The notes beneath the pieces were generated by a model that ran no database searches, was not told the DNA's origin, and saw only the letters and a program-made list of their open reading frames with translations. The translations under genes and the position numbers were made by a program. From the NCBI GenBank assembly GCA_028694115.1, contig JAQUUB010000168.1, forward strand, positions 1 through 6,780: a stretch of DNA of 6,780 nt. The letters are read 5' to 3'. The stretch is from Lachnospiraceae bacterium. GTDB taxonomy: Bacteria > Bacillota_A > Clostridia > Lachnospirales > Lachnospiraceae. Shown here piece by piece: positions 1 to 4,662 of the stretch (positions are counted from its first letter, which is position 1; each line of letters opens with the position of its first letter).

Positions 1-15
1 TATCATTCTCTTCTG

Positions 16-33
16 TTCAGGTACTTCGGGTAC
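16..33. repeat. 9-bp tandem repeat pair, unit 1
   Basis: TTCAGGTAC at 16-24 is followed directly by TTCGGGTAC at 25-33. The pair recurs at 86-103. GTAC is self-complementary, so the two GTAC tetramers could also pair across a five-base gap. Confidence 0.7.
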
Positions 34-85
34 TATGGGGAAAGTGCACGAGTTATAGGTGTACCCCAACTGATAATTATCTCTG

Positions 86-103
86 TTCGGGTACTTCGGG
101 TAC
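86..103. repeat. 9-bp tandem repeat pair, unit 2
   Basis: This is a perfect tandem duplication of TTCGGGTAC at 86-94 and 95-103, exactly 70 bases after the first pair. Four near-identical 9-mers in 90 bases resemble a small iteron or operator array. Confidence 0.7.
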
Positions 104-151
104 TATATATTAGGTACACGAGTTATCCTTCAAAATTATTTGATAATTATT

Positions 152-246
152 TCAATTTCATACATCTGATAATTTAAATTTGTATTAAAAGAGTAACAAA
201 AAATGACTACTTTTAGTATGCTTTTCAACAAATGCTTACAAAATAG
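152..246. other. AT-rich intergenic stretch without a gene
   Basis: This stretch lies between the repeat array and the first promoter. It contains one extra TGATAATT (167-174) and a half-site AGTATGC (215-221) that matches one arm of the palindrome at 254-270. No open reading frame with a ribosome binding site is seen. The AT-richness would suit an origin or a regulatory region, but nothing specific shows this. Confidence 0.4.
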
Positions 247-276
247 TTGACATGCATACTTAAAGTATGCTAATAT
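247..276 (+). promoter_or_regulatory. Sigma-A-type promoter of the XRE regulator operon
   Basis: A perfect -35 TTGACA (247-252) is followed after 18 bases by a -10 TAATAT (271-276). Transcription would start near 283, leaving a leader of roughly 30 bases before the gene at 316. The whole spacer is filled by the palindrome at 254-270. Confidence 0.8.
254..270. promoter_or_regulatory. Operator: perfect 17-bp palindrome in the promoter spacer
   Basis: GCATACTT-A-AAGTATGC is perfectly symmetric about position 262 and sits exactly between -35 and -10. Further half-sites occur upstream (AGTATGC, 215-221) and just after the -10 (ATGCATAC, 275-282). A protein bound here would block RNA polymerase. 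The obvious candidate is the XRE protein encoded downstream, by autorepression, although the minus-strand regulator at 987-1463 is an alternative. Confidence 0.75.
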
Positions 277-315
277 GCATACATAGAGAAGTCATAAAGC
301 AAGGAGGTTGATTTT

Positions 316-525
316 ATGAAGAAAAAGCAGGTTTCTTTATCAACGTTACGAACTGCAAAAGGATTATCACAAAGGGAATTGTCAAAAGAATTAAATTTTA
401 GTGCTGGACTTATTGGACTATATGAAATTGGCAAAAGAAAACCATCCCTTGAAAACGCAATTCGTATTGCAGGATATTTTGACACTAATATTGAAAAGAT
501 ATCCTTTGCTAATTTAGATAAGTAG
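316..525 (+). CDS. Small XRE/Cro-family transcriptional regulator
   Basis: This 69-residue protein is essentially one helix-turn-helix domain. The pattern LRTAKGLSQRELSKEL followed by LIGLYEIGKRKPSLENAIRIAGYF is the XRE/Cro-C1 fold, with the recognition HTH at about residues 19-38. No effector or oligomerisation domain follows, so it is Cro-like in size. The start is set by a strong AAGGAGG at 301-307, eight bases before ATG. The promoter at 247-276 with its embedded palindrome suggests autoregulation. It leads a short operon with the genes at 547 and 829, and the converging repressor at 987-1463 would be its natural opponent in a bistable switch. The family call is secure; the targets are inferred. 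Confidence 0.88.
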   Translation: MKKKQVSLSTLRTAKGLSQRELSKELNFSAGLIGLYEIGKRKPSLENAIRIAGYFDTNIEKISFANLDK

Positions 526-546
526 ATAAGTAAAGAAGGTGGTAAT

Positions 547-783
547 TTGGAAAGAGTAACAACGAAACAAGCTGCGGCAGAATTGAATATGGATTTGGAT
601 ACATTGCAGTTCTTGATGCGTGAAAACAGACTACCAATTGGCCAAGCAGTAAAGAAAAAAGGGAAAAAAAGATTTTCTTATTACATTTATAGGGGATTAT
701 TAGACAATTATGTTTTGATTCTTAGCGGAAAGACGGATTTTGAAAAAACAACATTCTTATATGGATTTCCATCAGAAACATAA
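547..783 (+). CDS. Excisionase-like/MerR-type helix-turn-helix DNA-binding protein
   Basis: This is a 78-residue protein with UUG as the likely start, preceded by AAGGTGG at 536-542. The N-terminus RVTTKQAAAELNMDLDTLQFLMRENRLPIG (about residues 3-32) has the layout of the small winged HTH found in excisionases and phage or plasmid helix-turn-helix proteins. It is followed by a basic KKKGKKR stretch (residues 36-42) and a YYIYRGLLDNY segment that would form the wing and last helix. It begins 21 bases after the XRE gene and is probably cotranscribed with it. Proteins of this type bend DNA for excision or act as transcription factors. No integrase lies in the window, so an excisionase role is not shown. 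Confidence 0.72.
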   Translation: MERVTTKQAAAELNMDLDTLQFLMRENRLPIGQAVKKKGKKRFSYYIYRGLLDNYVLILSGKTDFEKTTFLYGFPSET

Positions 784-828
784 TTTGATAGATAAATTGA
801 TCTTTGCATTTGTAAAGGAGAGTAACCA

Positions 829-1008
829 ATGAAAAAAAAGTCATGTAAAAGGGATAAAGAAATAAGGAAGTGCCACCAAAAAACAATTTGTTATTGTTTG
901 AGTGATTTAAAAGATATAAACAATCTGGCAATTATTTCACATATGGTTCAGCAAATGTGGATGCAAGAGAAAAGCCAGGAACCTAATCAAAGGTTACCTG
1001 GCGGATAA
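829..1008 (+). CDS. Hypothetical 59-aa basic, cysteine-containing protein
   Basis: This reading frame is supported by a good ribosome binding site, AAAGGAG at 814-820, eight bases before ATG. The N-terminus is very basic (MKKKSCKRDKEIRKCH). Cysteines at residues 6, 15, 21 and 23, with His16, might bind metal. The middle (DLKDINNLAIISHMVQQMW) is predicted to be helical. The last seven codons overlap the end of the converging repressor gene, and the terminator hairpin of that gene (974-1002) lies inside this coding sequence. I do not recognise a family. Its position as third gene behind two DNA-binding proteins, with an upstream gap of 45 bases, suggests a small regulator or accessory factor of the same operon, but no function can be assigned. 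Confidence 0.55.
   Translation: MKKKSCKRDKEIRKCHQKTICYCLSDLKDINNLAIISHMVQQMWMQEKSQEPNQRLPGG
974..1002 (-). terminator. Rho-independent terminator of the minus-strand repressor
   Basis: GCCAGGAACCT (974-984) pairs with AGGTT-a-CCTGGC (991-1002), giving 11 bp with one bulged base and a six-base loop AATCAA. Read on the minus strand, the stem is followed at once by TTTTCTCTTG, as in an intrinsic terminator. On the plus strand no T run follows, so it looks one-directional. It overlaps the repressor stop codon at 987-989 and lies inside the converging 59-aa frame. Confidence 0.7.
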
Positions 1009-1463
1009 GAAGTAATAAAATCTTTTAGTTTATCTATGATTGAATGAAAAGATGTTCGAGCAAACGTAGGAAGGTCTAAATACCATTTAATAAACTGTAT
1101 ATCACGATCTTTTAATTGAAACACCTTTTTTAAGTTAGTCAACACCTCGTTTTGTGACGATTGGGTTAAATAATCTTTGGTAATTACATCTGATAGAAAA
1201 ATTTCTTCATCAGAGCCGACACCATAGAGTAACCATTCAATATTTACTCTGAATGTAATAAGAATTTTATCTATTGTGTCTTTTTGTAGCTGTTTTTTAC
1301 CATTTTCGATCAATGATAAATAAGTTTGACTTATGTCAAGAATTGTACAAAATTCTAACTGAGTCATGTGAAGAATATCGTTTCTCAAATGGGTTATACG
1401 AGAGGAAATATCTTTTAACTCATGTTCACTTAAATTGTTGATATTTGAGACAGAGTTCTTCAT
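987..1463 (-). CDS. XRE-family phage-type repressor (158 aa)
   Basis: The preferred start is the ATG at 1463-1461, preceded on the minus strand by AAGGAGG (1475-1469) with five bases of spacing. A longer in-frame UUG start at 1529 would fall inside a hairpin and add a non-homologous-looking tail. An HTH_3 domain occupies about residues 21-80: LRNDILHMTQLEFCTILDISQTYLSLIENGKKQLQKDTIDKIL, then the NIEWLLYG motif typical of C1-like repressors. The remaining 80 residues are probably an oligomerisation region; no peptidase Ser/Lys dyad is evident, so SOS-type self-cleavage is unlikely. It is convergent with the XRE operon at 316-1008 and divergent from parA, so it could repress either. Confidence 0.82.
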   Translation of the reverse strand: MKNSVSNINNLSEHELKDISSRITHLRNDILHMTQLEFCTILDISQTYLSLIENGKKQLQKDTIDKILITFRVNIEWLLYGVGSDEEIFLSDVITKDYLTQSSQNEVLTNLKKVFQLKDRDIQFIKWYLDLPTFARTSFHSIIDKLKDFITSYPPGNL

Positions 1464-1503
1464 TGAAACCTCCTTAAAGCAATTAATATATATCACGACA
1501 ATG

Positions 1504-1535
1504 AAAAAGGTCTTGTTCTCGCAAAACAAGACCTT
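1504..1535 (-). terminator. Leader hairpin with U run upstream of the repressor (attenuator or terminator)
   Basis: AAGGTCTTGTT (1507-1517) and AACAAGACCTT (1525-1535) form a perfect 11-bp stem with a seven-base loop. Read on the minus strand, the stem runs into TTTTT (1508-1504) and then CATTG, which is an intrinsic terminator. It lies 41 bases upstream of the repressor ATG, between the gene and its most likely promoter region. It could attenuate repressor expression, or stop antisense transcripts coming from parA. No T run follows on the plus strand. Confidence 0.7.
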
Positions 1536-1544
1536 GAGGAATCA

Positions 1545-1550
1545 AGTATA
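1545..1550 (-). promoter_or_regulatory. Possible -10 element of the repressor promoter
   Basis: On the minus strand TATACT (1550-1545) is a good -10 hexamer, but no convincing -35 lies 16-18 bases upstream. If it is used, transcription would start about 1538, right before the leader hairpin. The inverted repeat at 1552-1567 would then fall in the promoter spacer, as an operator would. This is tentative. Confidence 0.3.
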
Positions 1551-1551
1551 C

Positions 1552-1567
1552 ATTCGTCCCAACGAAT
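1552..1567. promoter_or_regulatory. Inverted repeat ATTCGT-N4-ACGAAT, candidate operator
   Basis: A perfect 6-bp arm pair flanks CCCA. It lies in the intergenic region between the divergent repressor and parA genes, next to a possible minus-strand -10. Size and place suit a repressor dimer site. It is not the same sequence as the palindrome at 254-270. Confidence 0.45.
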
Positions 1568-1580
1568 ACACCTAAGTAAA

Positions 1581-1608
1581 AAGAATATCATAGGTGGAGA
1601 ATATTCTT
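1581..1608. promoter_or_regulatory. Inverted repeat AAGAATAT-N12-ATATTCTT, candidate operator
   Basis: Perfect 8-bp arms are separated by 12 bases, centred about 90 bases upstream of parA and just in front of its probable -35. ParA or ParB proteins, or the adjacent XRE repressor, commonly act at such sites; which one binds is unknown. It could also form a weak hairpin in RNA, without a T run. Confidence 0.45.
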
Positions 1609-1611
1609 GAT

Positions 1612-1641
1612 TTGCCTATAACTATATAGCCACAATAACAT
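1612..1641 (+). promoter_or_regulatory. Probable parA promoter
   Basis: TTGCCT (1612-1617) and TAACAT (1636-1641), separated by 18 bases, are the best plus-strand -35/-10 pair before parA. The -10 is ordinary and the -35 is imperfect. Start would be near 1648, leaving a leader of about 40 bases. Confidence 0.35.
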
Positions 1642-1686
1642 AAAACAATAAAAATTTCAATCCAAAATTACAGTTAGGAGAAAGAA

Positions 1687-2478
1687 ATGGGAAAAATAAT
1701 CGCATGTGTAAATGAAAAAGGTGGAGTCGCAAAGACTACTACAATCAAAAATTTGTCAATCGGGTTAGCAAATGAAGGGAAAAAAGTATTAGCAATAGAC
1801 TTAGATCCATCTTCTAACCTTACAGCTTCGTTAGGTATTAGCCCTCAACCTGGAGACAAGACAGTAATGGATATCTTAAGAGAATCAATTAAATGTAATT
1901 CTATCACAGAAGATTTCGCAATTATTCATCAGGAAGAAGGAATTGATGTTATATGCAGCACCAAAGAATTGCATGATTTTGAAAATGAATTGGTGTGCGT
2001 AATGCAAAGGGAAGTGGTGTTACGTCGATATTTAGTAACCATAAAAGATAAGTATGATTATATATTTATTGATTGTCCAGCAGGGCTGGGAATATACGTT
2101 ACAAATGCACTTTTCAGCGCAGACACTGTAATAATTCCAGTACAACCACAGTATTTAGGAGCTGGTGCAATGCAGAATCTTTTTAGCTATATTAATAAGA
2201 TACGTATATTAAATGGAACAAATGCAAAGCCAGAAATAATGGGTATTTTATTTACAATGGTACGTATCAATACAATTAATGATAAGGCAATCATTGATTA
2301 CTTCAAAGAGCAATATAAGGATAGAATCAATGTATTTGAAACATATATACCTAATTCGGTAAGATTTTCTGAATCTGACGGAGAAGGACAAAGCGTATTT
2401 AAATTTGCACCTAAAACAGCAGCAGCTATGGAATATGGAGAATTGATTAAAGAATTTAAGGAAATTGAAGCAAGATAG
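1687..2478 (+). CDS. parA: ParA/Soj-family partition ATPase
   Basis: This 263-residue protein has the usual length of a type Ib/Soj-like ParA, with no N-terminal HTH extension. The deviant Walker A box KGGVAKTT is at residues 11-18. The Walker A' region is AIDLDPSSNLT (about 36-46), where most homologues read DPQGN. The Walker B box YDYIFIDCPAGLG is at 123-135. ParA dimerises on ATP, binds nucleoid DNA non-specifically and is stimulated by ParB bound at the centromere, which moves and separates element copies. The start is set by TAGGAG at 1675-1680, six bases before ATG. parB begins 12 bases after the stop, so the two are one operon. The chromosomal Soj alternative is unlikely given the surrounding phage and plasmid genes. 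Confidence 0.93.
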   Translation: MGKIIACVNEKGGVAKTTTIKNLSIGLANEGKKVLAIDLDPSSNLTASLGISPQPGDKTVMDILRESIKCNSITEDFAIIHQEEGIDVICSTKELHDFENELVCVMQREVVLRRYLVTIKDKYDYIFIDCPAGLGIYVTNALFSADTVIIPVQPQYLGAGAMQNLFSYINKIRILNGTNAKPEIMGILFTMVRINTINDKAIIDYFKEQYKDRINVFETYIPNSVRFSESDGEGQSVFKFAPKTAAAMEYGELIKEFKEIEAR

Positions 2479-2490
2479 GGAGGGATCATA

Positions 2491-3429
2491 ATGGCTGGTA
2501 GTAAAAATCTATTTAGTAATTTAAGCAAGATGGATACTTCTTATCTGTTAGATCCTTCAGTAGCAGATACGGTAGAAGAAGTGGAGATTGCTGCAGAACA
2601 ACAAGAGACAACCACATTACCAATAAAAAAATTAATTTCATTTCATAATCATCCGTTCAGGGTTGACACAGATACAGAAAAATTTCAGGAATTATTGGAC
2701 AGTGTTCGTGAGTATGGTGTTCTTCAACCAATTATTGTAAGACCAAGCACTGTTAAGGAAGGATTCTATGAAATTATTGCCGGACATTGCAGAACAGAGG
2801 CTGCGAGAAAAGCAGGATTAGAGAATATTCCGGCAAAGACGATTGTTATAGATGATTTCATGGCAACTATTATTATGACTCATACTAATATTTATGGTCG
2901 TGATGAAATTCTAATAAGTGAAAAAGCAAAGGCATATAGAATGTGCCTGGATGAAGAAAAGAAATTAGGCAATAACAGAACGGATATAGCCGCACAGATT
3001 GGTGGAAGCAAGGATTCTATTCGCCAGGTACAGAGATTTGTTCGTTTATCCTATTTGTCTGATGCATTCCTTACTTTAATTGATAATAAGAAATTAACAA
3101 TACAGATTGGTACGGAGCTAGCTTTTCTTGATGTAGAAAGTCAGGAAGCATTATATATGTACATTGATAATTTTAAACATATTCCTAATTTGGAGCAGGC
3201 AAAGAAGCTAAGAGAGATATTTAAGAGTGAAAACAAACCATTAAGCTATGAAAGAATTATAGCTGTTCTAGTAGAAGCACCAAAGCCTAAAGCTGTGAAT
3301 AAGGTTACTTTCAAAGAAAAAGATTTAAGAGATTATTTTGAGGAAGATACCAGCATTGAAGAAATGACAGATGTTATTAAGATGCTCTTAACAAAATATA
3401 AGGATGGGGAACTGTCCTTGAAAGATTAA
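2491..3429 (+). CDS. parB: ParB/Spo0J-family partition protein
   Basis: This 312-residue protein has a ParB N-terminal domain at about residues 43-135. The segment LPIKKLISFHNHPFRVDTDTEKFQELLDSV leads to a box II variant GHCRTEAARKAG (98-109) where canonical ParB has GERRxxAAxxAG. In CTP-dependent ParB clamps this box contacts nucleotide. The helical segment with NIYGRDEILISEKAKAYRM (about 133-151) corresponds to the NIQR/ISEKA region of plasmid-type ParBs. An HTH lies at about 163-186 (RTDIAAQIGGSKDSIRQVQRFV). The C-terminus (about 270-312) is acidic and likely dimerises. ParB loads at a parS site and spreads. The site is not identified here; candidates are the repeats at 12-151 and the inverted repeats before parA. 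A GGGAGGG ribosome binding site precedes ATG. Confidence 0.92.
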   Translation: MAGSKNLFSNLSKMDTSYLLDPSVADTVEEVEIAAEQQETTTLPIKKLISFHNHPFRVDTDTEKFQELLDSVREYGVLQPIIVRPSTVKEGFYEIIAGHCRTEAARKAGLENIPAKTIVIDDFMATIIMTHTNIYGRDEILISEKAKAYRMCLDEEKKLGNNRTDIAAQIGGSKDSIRQVQRFVRLSYLSDAFLTLIDNKKLTIQIGTELAFLDVESQEALYMYIDNFKHIPNLEQAKKLREIFKSENKPLSYERIIAVLVEAPKPKAVNKVTFKEKDLRDYFEEDTSIEEMTDVIKMLLTKYKDGELSLKD

Positions 3430-3446
3430 GAAAGAGGTGGTACTGA

Positions 3447-3584
3447 ATGAAATTACTAATAATTATTTTAGGTTCAATTATTTCTTTATTCGTAGTATTT
3501 GGATATCTGTTTTACAAAGTTGGTGAGAGCATATGTACTCTATCACGATGTGGAAATGCAGGCAATGACAGAGGTTACATATAG
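3447..3584 (+). CDS. Small single-pass membrane protein (45 aa)
   Basis: The frame starts with ATG at 3447 behind GAGGTGG (3434-3440), 17 bases after the parB stop. Residues 1-22 (MKLLIIILGSIISLFVVFGYLF) form one hydrophobic helix. A short tail follows, with two cysteines at residues 30 and 35 and the end RGYI. There is no cleavage motif that would make it a plain secreted peptide. It could be a membrane-anchored small protein or, less likely, a toxin of the small hydrophobic type, for which no partner antitoxin RNA is evident. I do not recognise a family. Its tight spacing suggests translation from the parAB transcript. Confidence 0.6.
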   Translation: MKLLIIILGSIISLFVVFGYLFYKVGESICTLSRCGNAGNDRGYI

Positions 3585-3617
3585 GTGCGAATCATGTTAG
3601 CAAGGAGATGACTAATT

Positions 3618-3677
3618 ATGTGGAGTGAAGAAATGAAGAAAAGAATAATGGCATATTTTGAAAAAATTTTAAAATAA
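3618..3677 (+). CDS. Possible 19-aa amphipathic peptide
   Basis: A very short frame reads MWSEEMKKRIMAYFEKILK. It has a clear AAGGAGA at 3602-3608, nine bases before ATG, which is better than chance alone would usually give. The peptide would be a basic amphipathic helix. It could be a genuine small protein, a leader peptide for the RNA that follows at 3684, or a coincidence. Without conservation data this stays a weak call. Confidence 0.3.
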   Translation: MWSEEMKKRIMAYFEKILK

Positions 3678-3683
3678 CAAATA

Positions 3684-3702
3684 GGGGAGCTGATTGTTCC
3701 CC
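3684..3702 (+). other. Hairpin preceding the first tRNA-like RNA
   Basis: GGGGAGC (3684-3690) pairs with GTTCCCC (3696-3702), seven pairs including one G-U, around a five-base loop TGATT. No T run follows, so it is not a typical terminator. It ends five bases before the acceptor stem of the tRNA-like RNA and may be part of the same structured transcript. Confidence 0.45.
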
Positions 3703-3707
3703 ATTAC

Positions 3708-3791
3708 GGGATAGTTGTTCATAGGGAGCAGCAATTCAGTTTTTCCTAACTGTAGTCTGAATTGAAAATGGTTCAAACCCATTCTATCCCC
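3708..3791 (+). ncRNA. tRNA-like RNA with extended anticodon-type stem, copy 1
   Basis: The acceptor stem is GGGATAG (3708-3714) with CTATCCC (3784-3790), seven perfect pairs. Bases 8-9 are TT. A D-like arm forms from GTTC (3717-3720) and GAGC (3726-3729) with loop ATAGG. The T arm is AATGG-TTCAAAC-CCATT (3767-3783), fully canonical. In place of an anticodon arm there is an 8-bp perfect stem, CAATTCAG (3732-3739) with CTGAATTG (3757-3764), and a 17-base loop. A competing hairpin CAGTT/AACTG (3737-3752) also leaves no standard seven-base loop. CCA is not encoded. It sits 57 bases upstream of the methylase ATG at 3849. It resembles a candidate class I vaguely recall as xtRNA; that identity is unverified. 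A translational tRNA is unlikely. Confidence 0.7.
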
Positions 3792-3848
3792 TTATAACCG
3801 ATGATTGCACAAGAAAAGTAAAGGCAGTTTATGAGGTGTTTAAATAAT

Positions 3849-4649
3849 ATGAAAAAGGTATTGAACTATCCTAGTTCAAAGTGGAGCATATCGGAAAAAA
3901 TAGCATATATGATACCAACACACAAATGTTATGTAGAGCCTTTCTTTGGCTCAGGAGCGGTGTTTTTTAGCAAAACGCAGATTTCCCCAATAGAAACAAT
4001 AAATGACCTTAATTTGGACGTAGTAAACCTTTTTAAGTGTATTCAAAAGGATGCGTCAAGACTAGCGTGTTTGGTAGCAACAACACCCTATTCCAGAGAT
4101 TCTTATATCGCAGCTTATATGGAAAAAGAAAGAGATCCATATGATCAGGCACTTAAGTTTTTGATAAAGTGCTGGCAAGGGATGGGATATAGGGCAAATG
4201 GAGATAAAGTTGGGTGGAAGTGTGATGCAATGGGCAGAGAAAAAATGTATGCACTATGGAACTGGTACAACCTACCCAATAATGTAATTGATGTTTGCGA
4301 AAGATTAAGAGCTGTTCAGATAGAAAATTGTAATGCATTGGATTTGATCAGCAGATACGATGATAAAAATACATTTATGTATTTAGATCCTCCCTACTTA
4401 TATTCGACAGGTGTGCGTCATGAATATGTACATGATATGTCTAAGGAAGAACATGAAAATTTGCTAAAAAAAATAGTGGACTGTAAAGCCAATATAATGA
4501 TCTCTGGATTTGATACAAATATGTATAACAATTTTTTATGCGATTGGAATAAAGTACATATCTGTACACACAAGGCAAATGGTAAAAGTCAGGAAGAATG
4601 TATTTGGATGAATTTTAAAGATAACCAAATGAGTATTTTTGATATTTAA
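3849..4649 (+). CDS. D12-class (Dam-like) adenine-specific DNA methyltransferase
   Basis: This protein transfers methyl from S-adenosylmethionine to adenine N6 in DNA. At 266 residues it has family length. In order: LNYPSSKW (residues 5-12, motif X region, usually YPGSKW), YVEPFFGSGAVFF (28-40, SAM-binding motif I), and YLDPPYLYSTGVRHEY (178-193) containing the catalytic DPPY at 180-183. The C-terminus has ECIWMNF (250-256). The ATG at 3849 was chosen because homologues begin near the NYPGSKW box and GAGGTG lies at 3833-3838. The in-frame ATG at 3831, with AAGG at 3821-3824, would add MRCLNN and cannot be excluded. No restriction gene is adjacent, so it is an orphan methylase of phage or plasmid type. 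The target may be GATC but is unproven. Confidence 0.9.
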   Translation: MKKVLNYPSSKWSISEKIAYMIPTHKCYVEPFFGSGAVFFSKTQISPIETINDLNLDVVNLFKCIQKDASRLACLVATTPYSRDSYIAAYMEKERDPYDQALKFLIKCWQGMGYRANGDKVGWKCDAMGREKMYALWNWYNLPNNVIDVCERLRAVQIENCNALDLISRYDDKNTFMYLDPPYLYSTGVRHEYVHDMSKEEHENLLKKIVDCKANIMISGFDTNMYNNFLCDWNKVHICTHKANGKSQEECIWMNFKDNQMSIFDI

Positions 4650-4662
4650 GAGGAGGAAAGTC

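Larger units (their letters stand above)
12..151. repeat. Two 70-bp repeat units with conserved blocks on an exact 70-bp grid
   Basis: Unit 1 is 12-81 and unit 2 is 82-151. Three blocks recur exactly 70 bases apart. Block A starts at 12 and 82 and is TCTG followed by two 9-mers TTCRGGTAC TTCGGGTAC and then TAT. Block B is CACGAGTTAT at 47-56 and 117-126. Block C is TGATAATTAT at 71-80 and 141-150, and a further partial copy, TGATAATT, lies at 167-174. The spacers between blocks have diverged, so the blocks look selected, as expected for protein-binding sites. This could be an iteron-like, centromere (parS-like) or regulatory array. No canonical Spo0J parS is seen. Which protein binds is not shown by the sequence. 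Confidence 0.75.

Noticed and set aside
1..150. CRISPR array reading of the 70-bp repeats
   Set aside because: There are only two units, conservation is split into short blocks within each unit, and no cas gene is present.
270..485. 71-codon minus-strand frame opposite the first XRE gene
   Set aside because: It lies antisense to a clear HTH gene, has no ribosome binding site and the product has no recognisable fold.
722..931. 69-codon minus-strand frame across the 547-783 and 829-1008 genes
   Set aside because: It is antisense to two frames with good ribosome binding sites, and the product is a low-complexity hydrophobic sequence.
1464..1529. Upstream UUG extension of the minus-strand repressor by 22 codons
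   Set aside because: The extension is encoded by the leader hairpin and the ribosome binding site; the ATG at 1463 has a perfect AAGGAGG.
3594..3611. Five-codon frame MLARR ending in TGA
   Set aside because: It is too short to support, and it covers the ribosome binding site of the 19-aa frame, so at most it is a coupling uORF.
3684..3702. Hairpin considered as the terminator of the parAB operon
   Set aside because: The stem is GC-rich but is followed by ATTACGGG rather than a T run on the plus strand.
4639..4662. UUG-started extension of the coiled-coil protein
   Set aside because: It overlaps the end of the methylase and would translate the AGGAGG itself; the ATG at 4663 is correctly spaced.
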